The translations under genes were made by a program, and so were the position numbers. The notes under the pieces are model-generated. The model was not told where the DNA came from. It saw only the letters and a program-made list of their open reading frames with translations, and made no database searches. DNA of 64,000 nt, from positions 3,906,001 to 3,970,000 of the forward strand of contig NZ_JACHMB010000001.1 of NCBI RefSeq assembly GCF_014204795.1, read 5' to 3'. Source of the DNA: Nonomuraea jabiensis (lineage in GTDB: Bacteria; Actinomycetota; Actinomycetes; Streptosporangiales; Streptosporangiaceae). Below are positions 24,525-32,969 of this stretch, one piece after another; position 1 is the stretch's first letter; each line of letters begins with the position of its first letter.

Positions 24525-24694
24525 GGGGAGCGCGAGGGGACGGGAGTCCCCTCGCCCGGGGGTGTGGGGGCGCAGCCCCCACACGACACAGCCTGAGCCC
24601 TTTCGCGCGAAGCGCGCCTCGTCTGCGAAGACCGCGCTTTTCGGGGGTCGAAGGGGGCGAAAGCCCCCTGGGAGGCGCTGTCTGGAACCCCGAG
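24525..24694. repeat. Interspersed palindromic repeat, copy 2 (inverted)
   Basis: 170 bp, the inverted counterpart of 22598-22765, ending 9 bp before the phoU stop codon. With copy 1 it flanks about 1.8 kb holding a small zinc-binding ORF, the nitrilase and the phosphatase remnant. Confidence 0.85.
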
Positions 24695-24703
24695 GAACGG
24701 GGA

Positions 24704-25348
24704 TCAGCTGGGCCGCGCGCCCGTGACCAGGTAGACGACGTCCGCCGCCACCCGCACCGCGTGGTCCGCGTACCGCTCGTAGTAGCGCCCGATCAACGTG
24801 ATGTCGATCGCCGGCTCCACCCCGTGCTCCCAGTCCTTGGACAGGATGTTCCGGAACAGCCGCCGGTGCAGCCGGTCCATCGCGTCGTCGTCCTGCTCCA
24901 GCTCCAGCGCCGAGTCCACGTCCCGCGAGGCGATGCAGCTGCCGGTCTTGGTGACGAGGTTCTCCGCGATCTGCCCCATCTCCACGATGGTCGAGCGCAC
25001 CTCGGCCGGGATCGCCGACTCGGGGTGGCGCAGGCGGGCGACCTTGGCGACGTGGACGGCGAGGTCGCCCATGCGCTCCAGGTCGGTGCCCATGCGCAGC
25101 GCCGTGATGACCATTCGCAGATCCACGGCCACCGGCTGCTGCCGGGCCATCAGATCGAAGATCGAGGTCTCGATCTCGGCGAACGTCGCGTTCACTTCCT
25201 CGTCCCGGGAAATGACACTCTCGGCGAGCTGGAGGTCGGAGTCCAAAAGGGCCGTGGTGGCACGGGAAATAGCCGAGCGGACAAGCCTGGTCATCTCGAC
25301 CAGCTTGTCGGTCAGGGAATCAAGTTCTTCGTGGTACGCGTCGCGCAT
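24704..25348 (-). CDS. phoU: Phosphate transport regulator PhoU
   Basis: 214 residues, MRDAYHEELDSLTDKLVEMTRLV, with the two metal-binding repeats of PhoU recognisable as LRMGTDLERMGDLAVHVAKVA and LIGRYYERYADHAVRVAADVVYL. It moderates PhoR signalling with the Pst transporter. Divergent from phoR-phoP with a PHO box between them. Confidence 0.95.
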   Translation of the reverse strand: MRDAYHEELDSLTDKLVEMTRLVRSAISRATTALLDSDLQLAESVISRDEEVNATFAEIETSIFDLMARQQPVAVDLRMVITALRMGTDLERMGDLAVHVAKVARLRHPESAIPAEVRSTIVEMGQIAENLVTKTGSCIASRDVDSALELEQDDDAMDRLHRRLFRNILSKDWEHGVEPAIDITLIGRYYERYADHAVRVAADVVYLVTGARPS

Positions 25349-25366
25349 GGGGTCACCGTACGTGCC

Positions 25367-25399
25367 TGTCGATGAACGAACCCCTACCGGCAGATGAAC
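25367..25399 (-). promoter_or_regulatory. PHO box (three 11-bp direct-repeat units)
   Basis: Read on the minus strand: GTTCATCTGCC, GGTAGGGGTTC, GTTCATCGACA in tandem 11-bp register, matching the GTTCACC-type direct repeat units bound by PhoP in Streptomyces. It lies 19 bp upstream of phoU and 74 bp from phoR, fitting autoregulation of both. Confidence 0.75.
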
Positions 25400-25472
25400 T
25401 TTCCAGGAAAGGGGCCTTCCACCCCTGATGAGAGGGTCTGCCCCCGGGAGAAGGCCACGTACTCTCGAAGGC

Positions 25473-26654
25473 ATGAGTGAGATGGCCATGAGCTTCGCGG
25501 CCCTGGCCGGGTTCGTCGTGGGCGCCCTGGCGGTCCTGTTCTACCGGAACCAGATCGAGGCTCCGAAACGCGCTGCCATGGAGGACGGCACGCAGCCCGG
25601 GAGCACGCTGCCGCAGGGCGTGGCGTCCGTGCTGGCCGTGCTTCCCTCCTCCGCCGTGGTGCTCGACGCGCATGACAAGGTGCTGCGCGCCAGCTCGGCC
25701 GCGCGGGCGTTCGGGCTGGTCAAGGGGGACCGGCTGATGGCCGCCGAGTTGCTGGCGCTGGCCCGGCAGGTACGCCGTGACGGCGAGATCCGCGAGAGCG
25801 AGATCGACGTCGCGGGGCACAAGTTCGGCCAGGAGACCACGAACTTCGCGGTACGCGTGGCTCCGCTCGGCTCGCACGGCCAGGTCCTGGTGCTCGCGGA
25901 GGACCAGACCGAGCGCCGCAGGGTCGAGGCCGTACGCCGTGACTTCGTCGCGAACGTCAGCCACGAGCTGAAGACCCCGGTGGGCGCCATGAGCCTGCTG
26001 GCGGAGACCATCCAGGACGCCGCCGACGACCCCGAGGCGGTCGGCCGCTTCGCCGGGCGCATGCAGCACGAGGCCGCCCGGCTCAACTACCTCATCCAAG
26101 ACCTGATCACACTCAGCAGGATCCAGGGCGCCGAGCCCATCCCCACCCCCGGACAGGTCTCGATCGACGAGTCCATCCACGACGCCATCGACCACTGCAA
26201 CACCAAGGCCGCCGCCAAGGACATCACGCTCGTCTCCGGCGGCACCGAGGGTCTGCGGATCTGGGGTGACGACGAACTCCTCGTGACGGCGTTGCGCAAT
26301 CTGATCGACAACGCCGTCGCGTACAGTCCCGAGCACACCCGGGTCGTGGTCAGCGTGCGGCCCGCCGGCGACTCGGTGGAGATCAGCGTCAGCGACCAGG
26401 GCATCGGCATTCCGGAGGAGGCGCTCGAACGCATCTTCGAGCGGTTCTTCCGCGTCGACGCGGCCAGGTCGCGGGCGACCGGTGGGACCGGGCTCGGACT
26501 GGCCATCGTCAAGCACGTCGCCGCCGCGCACGCCGGCGAGGTGTCCGTCTGGAGCAAGGAAGGGTCCGGCTCCACCTTCACGCTCCGCCTGCCCGCCTTC
26601 GGCGGCACGGCGGTGGCAGTACCACCCTCGATTCCCCTGGAGACAGCCCAATGA
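25473..26654 (+). CDS. phoR: Phosphate sensor histidine kinase (PhoR/SenX3)
   Basis: 393 residues: one N-terminal membrane helix (MAMSFAALAGFVVGALAVLFY), a PAS-like domain at about 55-150, HisKA with FVANVSHELKTPVGAMSLLAETI (phosphorylated His near residue 163), and an ATPase domain with NLIDNAVAYSP, DQGIGIPEEALERIFERFFRVD and GGTGLGLAIVKH. Single-helix topology is typical of SenX3. It overlaps phoP by 4 bp. It lacks an extracellular sensor and reads Pst status via PhoU. Confidence 0.95.
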   Translation: MSEMAMSFAALAGFVVGALAVLFYRNQIEAPKRAAMEDGTQPGSTLPQGVASVLAVLPSSAVVLDAHDKVLRASSAARAFGLVKGDRLMAAELLALARQVRRDGEIRESEIDVAGHKFGQETTNFAVRVAPLGSHGQVLVLAEDQTERRRVEAVRRDFVANVSHELKTPVGAMSLLAETIQDAADDPEAVGRFAGRMQHEAARLNYLIQDLITLSRIQGAEPIPTPGQVSIDESIHDAIDHCNTKAAAKDITLVSGGTEGLRIWGDDELLVTALRNLIDNAVAYSPEHTRVVVSVRPAGDSVEISVSDQGIGIPEEALERIFERFFRVDAARSRATGGTGLGLAIVKHVAAAHAGEVSVWSKEGSGSTFTLRLPAFGGTAVAVPPSIPLETAQ

Positions 26655-27343
26655 CCCGCGTACTTGTCGTCGAAGACGAGGAGTCCTTTTCCGACGCTCT
26701 GTCCTACATGCTCCGCAAAGAGGGTTTCGAGGTGTCGGTCGCCGCGACCGGGCCCGAGGCGCTCGACACGTTCGACCGCAACGGAGCAGATCTGGTGCTG
26801 CTCGACCTGATGCTTCCGGGTCTGCCCGGTACGGAGGTGTGCCGCTCCCTCAGGCAGCGCTCCAAGGTGCCGGTGATCATGCTGACGGCCAAGGACAGCG
26901 AGATCGACAAGGTCGTCGGTCTTGAGCTGGGCGCCGACGACTACGTCACCAAGCCGTTCTCCTCGCGCGAGCTGGTGGCCCGCATCCGCGCGGTCCTGCG
27001 CCGCCAGGGCGACGTGACGGAGGAGCTGGAGACCGCGGTGCTGGCCGTCGGGCCCGTGCGCATGGACGTCGACCGCCACGTCGTCGCCGTGCGCGGTGAG
27101 CAGGTGCAGTTGCCGCTGAAGGAGTTCGAGCTGCTGGAGGTGCTGCTGCGCAACGCGGGGCGTGTACTGACGCGCGGGCAGCTCATCGACCGCGTATGGG
27201 GCGCCGATTACGTGGGCGACACCAAGACCCTCGACGTGCATGTCAAGCGCCTGCGCGCCAAGATCGAGTCTGACCCGTCCAACCCGCGCTGCATCCTCAC
27301 CGTGCGCGGCCTGGGCTACAAGTTCGACGCCACCGAAGAGTAG
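26651..27343 (+). CDS. phoP: Phosphate response regulator (PhoP/RegX3)
   Basis: 230 residues, OmpR family. The receiver has acidic VVEDEES, phosphoacceptor Asp in LVLLDLMLPGLPG and Lys in YVTKPFSS. The winged helix ends with VDVHVKRLRAKIE-like LDVHVKRLRAKIESDPSNPRCILTVRGLGYKF. Activates the Pho regulon under phosphate limitation. Followed at once by a strong terminator. Confidence 0.96.
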   Translation: MTRVLVVEDEESFSDALSYMLRKEGFEVSVAATGPEALDTFDRNGADLVLLDLMLPGLPGTEVCRSLRQRSKVPVIMLTAKDSEIDKVVGLELGADDYVTKPFSSRELVARIRAVLRRQGDVTEELETAVLAVGPVRMDVDRHVVAVRGEQVQLPLKEFELLEVLLRNAGRVLTRGQLIDRVWGADYVGDTKTLDVHVKRLRAKIESDPSNPRCILTVRGLGYKFDATEE

Positions 27344-27344
27344 A

Positions 27345-27387
27345 AAACCCTTGTTCCGGTACGAGTCGCGTACCGGAACAAGGGTTT
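27345..27387. terminator. Bidirectional terminator after phoP
   Basis: A perfect 19-bp stem (AAACCCTTGTTCCGGTACG with its complement) around AGTCG, starting 2 bp after the phoP stop and 20 bp from the end of the convergent lipoprotein gene. The A/T ends supply U-tracts in both directions. Confidence 0.95.
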
Positions 27388-27406
27388 CGGCGTTTCCGGG
27401 AAAGGG

Positions 27407-27988
27407 TCAGTGGGCTTCTTCGGAAGCCGGCGCGGACGGCGTCGGGGTGGGCGTGGGGGCCGCGGGCGCGTTCGGCGCCGGCGGGTAGTCCTTGAACTCA
27501 CGGCTGCGCGTGACCACAGGGACGTTCAAGGACACGATCCCGGCGTTGGCGAACTGGAGGTCCAGCTTGATGCTCTCGCCGCCCCTGAGGCTCTTGGGGA
27601 TCGCCTCGAGCATGATCTGAGGGGTGGGCTTGCCGGTGTTCACGAGCTGGTGGCTCGGGAGCTGGATCGGGGCCGCGACCTTGACCGTCCCCATGGCCCC
27701 GGCGGAGACCGCCTCCAGGGTGTCGGGGGCGCCGGCGGTGTTGAGGATGTTCAGGTAGATCGGGGCGGAGCCGCGCCAGGCGAGCTGCGCGCCGGAGTCG
27801 GGCCCGAGAATGAACGCCTGCGGGATCTGAATGCCGCGCGTGCCGTAAGCACCGTTCTCGATCAATGCCTGTGCCTCGTTGGGCGCGTACGGCTTGTTGG
27901 TAGTGGCGTCGAATCCAGCCCCGCAGCCCGCCAGCACGGGGGCTGCCAAGAACGCGGCGGCGACGACAATCCAGCGACGGCTGGTCAC
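27407..27988 (-). CDS. Secreted lipoprotein next to phoP (copper-chaperone-like fold possible)
   Basis: 193 residues from GTG 27988 with AAGGAGAA 8-9 nt upstream. The signal peptide ends in lipobox VLAGC. The mature part has a beta-rich region (AQLAWRGSAPIYLNILNTAGAPDTLEAVS, QIMLEAIPKSLRGGESIKLDLQFANAG) that resembles the PCu(A)C layout, but the canonical H(M)X10MX21HXM motif is not evident. A Pro/Thr/Ala-rich tail follows. A lipoprotein at this position is typical of actinomycetes. Function unknown. Confidence 0.75.
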   Translation of the reverse strand: MTSRRWIVVAAAFLAAPVLAGCGAGFDATTNKPYAPNEAQALIENGAYGTRGIQIPQAFILGPDSGAQLAWRGSAPIYLNILNTAGAPDTLEAVSAGAMGTVKVAAPIQLPSHQLVNTGKPTPQIMLEAIPKSLRGGESIKLDLQFANAGIVSLNVPVVTRSREFKDYPPAPNAPAAPTPTPTPSAPASEEAH

Positions 27989-28263
27989 GGGCGGGTTCTC
28001 CTTGGTCTTGCGGAGGGCTCGCGCATGCGCTAGACGCGGGTGGCGCGCATGCGTGATGTGCAGCGCCCACCATATCCATCCGAATCCATGGTCATATCCA
28101 CACCCCCGCAGGTCATTCGCTATGTCCGGAAATGCCAGACATAGAGTTGAGCACTTGTCAAGCCCTAATATGCGGCCTTGACCTGCAGTTATGAGGATTT
28201 CACTGTTCCGGGAGGCTGTGGATGCGTGGTACCCTGGAGTACAGCGGAAGGGGTACTTGTCAC

Positions 28264-28746
28264 ATGACTTTCCAGGTCGGCGACACAGTCGTCTACCCCC
28301 ACCATGGGGCTGCTCGGATCGAAGCAATCACGAAGCGATCCATCAAGGGTGAGGAAAAGACCTACCTGGTGCTCAAGGTCGACAAGGGCGACCTTACCGT
28401 CCAGGTGCCAGCCGAAAACGCAGAACTCGTCGGTGTGCGCGATGTAGTCGGCCAGGAAGGCCTTGAGCGGGTTTTCGATGTCCTGCGGATGCCGCACACG
28501 GAAGAGCCGACCAACTGGTCTCGTCGCTACAAGGCCAATCTGGAGAAGCTCGCCTCCGGCGATGTGAACAAGGTCGCCGAAGTCGTTCGGGACCTGTGGC
28601 GGAGAGACCGCGAGCGCGGCCTGTCCGCGGGCGAGAAGCGCATGCTCGCCAAGGCGCGCCAGATTCTGGTCAGTGAGCTTGCCCTGGCGGAGAAGACCAA
28701 CGAGGACAAGGCTGAGGCCCTGCTCGACGAGGTTCTCAACTCCTGA
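28264..28746 (+). CDS. carD: CarD-family RNA polymerase-binding regulator
   Basis: 160 residues, MTFQVGDTVVYPHHGAARIEAI and a helical C-terminal half with WSRRYKANLEKLASGDVNKVAEVVRDLWRRDRERGLSAGEKRML, the CarD signature. It binds the RNA polymerase beta subunit and stabilises open complexes, notably at rRNA promoters. A TAATAT -10-like element is seen at 28166-28171. ispF follows after 17 bp. Confidence 0.96.
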   Translation: MTFQVGDTVVYPHHGAARIEAITKRSIKGEEKTYLVLKVDKGDLTVQVPAENAELVGVRDVVGQEGLERVFDVLRMPHTEEPTNWSRRYKANLEKLASGDVNKVAEVVRDLWRRDRERGLSAGEKRMLAKARQILVSELALAEKTNEDKAEALLDEVLNS

Positions 28747-28763
28747 ACACCAATCTTCCACGG

Positions 28764-29234
28764 GTGGGCGTCGGAGTCGACGTCCACCCGTTCGCTTCAG
28801 GATCCTCGGGGCGTGAGCTCAACCTCGCCGGCCTGCACTGGCCGGGCCAGACCGGGCTTGAGGGCCATTCGGACGGTGACGCGGCCGCGCATGCCGCGTG
28901 TGACGCGCTGCTGTCCGCGGCCGGCATGGGCGATCTCGGGCAGCTGTTCGGGACCGCGGACCCGCGCTGGGCGGGTGCCTCGGGTGTCGCCCTGCTGGAG
29001 GAGACCGCGCGGCAGGTTCGTGCCGCGGGCTATGAGATCGGCAACGTGGCCATTCAGGTGATCGGCAACCGGCCCAAGCTGGCGCCGCGCCGTACCGAGG
29101 CCGAGCTGGCGCTCAGCGCCGCTGTGGGTGCGCCTGTGAGCGTGTCGGCCACCACCACCGATGGGCTCGGGCTGACCGGGCGGGGAGAGGGCATCGCGGC
29201 CGTGGCCACGGCCCTGGTCGTCAACCTTTCCTGA
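28764..29234 (+). CDS. ispF: 2-C-methyl-D-erythritol 2,4-cyclodiphosphate synthase
   Basis: 156 residues from GTG 28764 (MGVGVDVHPFASG). Zinc ligands DVH (8-10) and the His of LEGHSDGDAAAHAACDALLSAA, plus TTDGLGLTGRGEGIAA at the C-terminus, define IspF of the MEP isoprenoid pathway. The start codon has only a weak ribosome site, consistent with coupling to carD. ispD, normally between carD and ispF, is absent. Confidence 0.95.
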   Translation: MGVGVDVHPFASGSSGRELNLAGLHWPGQTGLEGHSDGDAAAHAACDALLSAAGMGDLGQLFGTADPRWAGASGVALLEETARQVRAAGYEIGNVAIQVIGNRPKLAPRRTEAELALSAAVGAPVSVSATTTDGLGLTGRGEGIAAVATALVVNLS

Positions 29235-29420
29235 ACGCCGGGCGTCTTACGTATGGATGCGTGAGGGTGTCCCGGCGGGTCGTCGCGAAGCCCGCTGTAT
29301 CAGGAGGCGGCGGTTCGTCACTGGCGCGGTACGGACCGCCGTCTCCCCTTTTTGGTTGTTTTGCCTGCTCTGAGGGTATGTGTCCCCACGACATGTGAAC
29401 GTTTCGGGGGGGAGCAGCAC

Positions 29421-29708
29421 ATGATCGGCGCGATAGTTTCCGCGATAGTCATCGGTGCCATCGTCGGCGCCCTGGCCAGGCTGGTCGTTCCTGGCAGGCA
29501 GAACATGTCCATCGGGCTGACCCTCATCGTCGGCATCGTGGCAGCCCTGATCGGAACGCTGATCGCGCAGGCCGCCGGCGTGGCCGACACGCGAGGGATC
29601 GACTGGATCGAGCACATACTCCAGCTCGTGCTGGCGGTCATCGGCGTGCTCCTCGTGACGCGCTTCGGGCCGGGACGCACGGGGCGTACGCGCGGAACAC
29701 CCACCTGA
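29421..29708 (+). CDS. GlsB/YeaQ/YmgE-family small membrane protein 1
   Basis: 95 residues with three hydrophobic helices and the glycine-zipper pattern IGAIVSAIVIGAIVGALARLVVPGRQNMSIG, LIVGIVAALIGTLIAQAAG. GGGGGGAG precedes the start. Members are stress-induced inner-membrane proteins of unknown mechanism. A close paralog follows 98 bp downstream, evidence of tandem duplication. Confidence 0.85.
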   Translation: MIGAIVSAIVIGAIVGALARLVVPGRQNMSIGLTLIVGIVAALIGTLIAQAAGVADTRGIDWIEHILQLVLAVIGVLLVTRFGPGRTGRTRGTPT

Positions 29709-29768
29709 CCTGCTCGGACATAAAATCCACGCATAAAAGCGGTAGATCGGGTAGCGAGCATCTCTGTG

Positions 29769-29787
29769 AGAGTGAACCGCTCACTCT
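29769..29787. promoter_or_regulatory. Inverted repeat upstream of second GlsB-like gene
   Basis: AGAGTGA-N5-TCACTCT, a perfect 7-bp inverted repeat ending 19 bp before the start codon and next to the ribosome site. Could be an operator or a 5'-UTR hairpin. Upstream DNA (29720-29750) is unusually A-rich. Confidence 0.45.
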
Positions 29788-29806
29788 TACGGGGAGGTTT
29801 CGAACC

Positions 29807-30076
29807 ATGACTATCGAGTCCATCCTTGGCGCCATCGTGATCGGCGCCGTGATTGGCGCAATCGGTCGCCTCCTGCTCCCCGGCAGGCAGGCCATCGGCT
29901 GGATCCTCACCATCGTCGTCGGCATCGTGGCCGCCCTGCTAGGCACCCTGATCGCTCAGGTGCTCGGCGTCGAGACGACCCCCGGCATCGACTGGATCGA
30001 GCTGGTGATGCAGGTGGTGCTGGCCATCGTCGGCGTCGGCCTGGTCGCCGGGCTCCGACGCGGCTCCAGCGTCTAA
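29807..30076 (+). CDS. GlsB/YeaQ/YmgE-family small membrane protein 2
   Basis: 89 residues, three hydrophobic segments, paralog of the preceding gene: IVIGAVIGAIGRLLLPGRQ, TIVVGIVAALLGTLIAQVLG, and GIDWIELVMQVVLAIVGVGL matches GIDWIEHILQLVLAVIGVLL. GGGGAGG lies 10 nt upstream of ATG. Likely stress-related. Followed by a strong terminator. Confidence 0.85.
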   Translation: MTIESILGAIVIGAVIGAIGRLLLPGRQAIGWILTIVVGIVAALLGTLIAQVLGVETTPGIDWIELVMQVVLAIVGVGLVAGLRRGSSV

Positions 30077-30089
30077 GACGAAATAGATC

Positions 30090-30119
30090 GGCCCGCCCGG
30101 GATCGTGCCCGGGCGGGCC
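30090..30119. terminator. Terminator after GlsB-like pair
   Basis: GGCCCGCCCGGG-N6-CCCGGGCGGGCC, a perfect 12-bp stem 13 bp after the second GlsB-like stop codon and 16 bp from the end of the convergent DUF2637 gene. Confidence 0.9.
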
Positions 30120-30135
30120 TCTCACGCCTTCCGGC

Positions 30136-31074
30136 TCAGTCTTCGGGGTGACGCGGGGTGCTGCGGAGGCGTTCGGCCGGGGCCGGGGCGTCGTCGTCCT
30201 GGATCACGGGGTGGGGGGCGGTGTCCTCTAACTCGTCCTCCCGCGGCCGCTCCAGGTCGTCGGCCAGCTCGGGACCGTGCCCGGGATCCGGTACGTCGTC
30301 CTCGATCACGGGGTGCGGCTGGGTGTCCACGTCCTTCTCGTCGACGCGCGGGTGGACCAGGACGTCCGTCGGCTTGACCCGGTCGCCCCAGCGGACGGGG
30401 CGGGTGGGGCGCTCCGGCGCTTCTTCGTTCTGCACCGGCCACTCCGCCACCTGCGCCGCCAACGGGGCAGGGGCCTCGACGACCTCCTGGACCGGCTCGG
30501 GAGCCTCCGGGACCGGCGCGGGCCGCGGCGTCTCCTCGGAGAGCCGTTCCGAGTAGATCTCGACGGGCGGCCGCTCCGGAACCGGCTGGCGCTCCGGGCC
30601 CGGCTGGAAGGGGACGATGTCCTGCTCGGCCGCGCTCTCCTCGCTCTCCGAACGATGCGCCTGCACGTGCTTGATCAGCAGCAGCCAGAGCCACAGGGCC
30701 ACGGCCAGCATGACCCAGGGCGCCAGGGCCACGCCCACGGCCGTCGCCCGCACGTCGAACGCGAACCGCACCGCCGTCGCCACGTCGGCCGCCGCTGCCG
30801 CGACGATGAGCACGACCAGCACGAACGCCGCCTGCACGCGTACCAGCAGCCGGGCGGAGCGCAGCAGCAGCACGTCGATCAGCGCGATCACCAGGAGCGC
30901 GTCCAGGGCCGCCGGATAGAGGAAGGCGAGATCCTGGCGCGCCTCGCCGGTGATGGCCAGCGCGCGCAGGTCGTCGAAGGAGAGCGCGCACGCGGCCCCG
31001 GTGAGGGCGGCGACCGCGAGCCCGGCTAGGGCGATGCCCAGGCGGCGCAGCATAGAGGGGGGAGTCACGTCCAT
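30136..31074 (-). CDS. DUF2637 membrane protein
   Basis: 312 residues. Four membrane helices in the first 135 residues (LGIALAGLAVAALTGAACAL; LDALLVIALIDVLLL; VQAAFVLVVLIVAAAA; LAPWVMLAVALWLWLLLI) match the DUF2637 arrangement. The rest is a long Pro/Glu-rich, probably disordered cytoplasmic tail containing two copies of HPVI(E/Q)DD. DUF2637 proteins are often called SpdA/SpdB-like in mobile elements, but this one lies in core context. Function unknown. Confidence 0.75.
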   Translation of the reverse strand: MDVTPPSMLRRLGIALAGLAVAALTGAACALSFDDLRALAITGEARQDLAFLYPAALDALLVIALIDVLLLRSARLLVRVQAAFVLVVLIVAAAAADVATAVRFAFDVRATAVGVALAPWVMLAVALWLWLLLIKHVQAHRSESEESAAEQDIVPFQPGPERQPVPERPPVEIYSERLSEETPRPAPVPEAPEPVQEVVEAPAPLAAQVAEWPVQNEEAPERPTRPVRWGDRVKPTDVLVHPRVDEKDVDTQPHPVIEDDVPDPGHGPELADDLERPREDELEDTAPHPVIQDDDAPAPAERLRSTPRHPED

Positions 31075-31126
31075 GGCGGTTCGAGCCTACAGAAGAATGA
31101 GGGGCAGGACCGATCAAGGGAGATAC

Positions 31127-31513
31127 ATGGCCGAGCTGTCGGAAGATGCGCGCAACCTCTTGGATGCCCCGAATTATGCGACTGTGACCAGCCTCAACCC
31201 CGACGGCGGGCCGCAGTCGACGGTCGTGTGGGTGCGCACGGACGGCGACGACGTGCTGTTCTCGACCGTGCGGGGGCGCAGGAAGCCACGGAATTTCGAA
31301 CGCGACCCGCGGGCGAGCCTGCTGGTCATCGATCCGGACAATCCGTACAGGTATGTGGAGGTACGCGGGCGCGTGACCATTACGCCCGACCCGGAAGGCG
31401 CGCTCATTCAGGAGCTCTCGCACAAGTACCGAGGGCTCCCATGGGAGGACAAACCGGGCGTCGAGCGAGTAATCGTACGGATCTCGCCGGACAGGGTGAC
31501 GTTGCGAGGCTGA
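31127..31513 (+). CDS. PPOX-class F420-dependent oxidoreductase
   Basis: 128 residues from ATG 31127 with AAGGGA upstream: LLDAPNYATVTSLNPDGGPQSTVVWVRTDGDDVLFSTVRGRRKPRNFERDPRASLLV, the split beta-barrel flavin/F420-binding fold of Rv1155-like proteins. TIGR03618-type members use F420 or heme/biliverdin. The gene precedes cysS by 64 bp. Confidence 0.88.
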   Translation: MAELSEDARNLLDAPNYATVTSLNPDGGPQSTVVWVRTDGDDVLFSTVRGRRKPRNFERDPRASLLVIDPDNPYRYVEVRGRVTITPDPEGALIQELSHKYRGLPWEDKPGVERVIVRISPDRVTLRG

Positions 31514-31577
31514 TTTATCGACGTGACGGCGGGATTTATCGGCGTGACTAGCCCTCTGAGGCGTTAGCCTTGCCTTC

Positions 31578-32969
31578 GTGAGCCTGCACATCTACGACAC
31601 CAGCACGCGCGCCATCCGTGAATTCGTTCCGGTCGAAGCCGGCCGGGCGTCGATTTACCTGTGTGGGGCGACCGTGCAGGCTCCTCCGCACATCGGGCAC
31701 ATCCGCTCGGGCGTGAACTTCGACGTGCTCCGGCGCTGGCTGGCACGATCCGGCTATGACGTGACGTTCTGCCGCAACGTCACCGACATCGACGACAAGA
31801 TCATCAGGGTGGCGGCCGAGGAGGGCGTGCCCTGGTTCGTCGTGGCCGAGCGCAACCAGCGGGCCTTCACCTGGGCGTACGACACGCTCGGCTGCCTCCC
31901 GCCGACCGTCGAGCCGCGCGCCACGGGCCACGTGCCCGAGATGATCACGCTGATGGAGCGGCTGATCGCCCGCGGCCACGCCTACGCCTCGGGTGGCGAC
32001 GTCTACTTCGACGTGCAGTCCTACGCCGACCGCTACGGCGCGCTGTCCAACCAGAAGCTGGACAACATGCGGGCCGCGGCCGACACCGACGACGAGTCCT
32101 GCAAGCGTGACCCCCGCGACTTCGCCCTGTGGAAGGGGGAGAAGCCGGGCGAGCCGACCTGGCCGACCCCCTGGGGCCCCGGCCGCCCCGGCTGGCACCT
32201 GGAGTGCTCGGCCATGGCGACCAAGTACCTCGGCCCGACCTTCGACATCCACGGCGGCGGGATCGACCTGACCTTCCCGCACCACGAGAACGAGATCGCC
32301 CAGTCCCAGGCGGCGGGCGACGGGTTCGCGCGCTACTGGATGCACAACGGCATGCTCAAGATCGGTGCCGAGAAGATGAGCAAGTCGCTCGGAAACTCGC
32401 TGCTGATCCCCGAGATGGTGCAGAAGGTCCGCCCGGTGGAGCTGCGCTACTACCTGGCGGCACCGCATTACCGCTCCTCGATCGACTACTCCGAGGAGGC
32501 CCTGCTGGAGGCGGCCGCCGCGTACCAGCGCATCGAGGGCTTCGTCACGCGCGCCGCCGAGGTCATCCACGACGTCGACGCGGACGCGCCGCTGCCGCAG
32601 GCGTTCGTGGACGCCCTCGACGACGACCTCGGCACGCCGCAGGCGCTGGCGGTCGTGCACGAGGTGGTGCGCGAGGGCAACGTGGCGCTGTCGCGCGGCG
32701 ACAAGGAGGCCGTGGCCCGGCTGCTCGCCGAGACGCAGAACATGCTCGACGTCCTCGGCCTCGACCCCCGCTCACCGCAGTGGCGTGGGGCCGGCTCGGA
32801 CCTCTCGCCGGTGGTGGACGCGCTGGTGGCAGTCGCGCTCGAACAGCGCAAGGCGGCCAGGGAGCGCAAGGACTACGCGGCGGCGGACGCGATCAGGGAG
32901 CAGTTGACGGCGGCGGGGATCACGGTGGAGGACACCCCGCACGGGGCCCGCTGGGAGCTCACCCGCTAA
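31578..32969 (+). CDS. cysS: Cysteinyl-tRNA synthetase
   Basis: 463 residues from GTG 31578. It has CGATVQAPPHIGHIRSGV (zinc Cys and HIGH motif), RNVTDIDDKII, HLECSAMATKYLG and HGGGIDLTFPHHENEIAQSQA (zinc ligands), and KMSKSLGN. Position after ispF and before the TrmH-type rlmB marks it as CysS rather than the MshC paralog, which lacks the anticodon-binding tail present here. Confidence 0.95.
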   Translation: MSLHIYDTSTRAIREFVPVEAGRASIYLCGATVQAPPHIGHIRSGVNFDVLRRWLARSGYDVTFCRNVTDIDDKIIRVAAEEGVPWFVVAERNQRAFTWAYDTLGCLPPTVEPRATGHVPEMITLMERLIARGHAYASGGDVYFDVQSYADRYGALSNQKLDNMRAAADTDDESCKRDPRDFALWKGEKPGEPTWPTPWGPGRPGWHLECSAMATKYLGPTFDIHGGGIDLTFPHHENEIAQSQAAGDGFARYWMHNGMLKIGAEKMSKSLGNSLLIPEMVQKVRPVELRYYLAAPHYRSSIDYSEEALLEAAAAYQRIEGFVTRAAEVIHDVDADAPLPQAFVDALDDDLGTPQALAVVHEVVREGNVALSRGDKEAVARLLAETQNMLDVLGLDPRSPQWRGAGSDLSPVVDALVAVALEQRKAARERKDYAAADAIREQLTAAGITVEDTPHGARWELTR

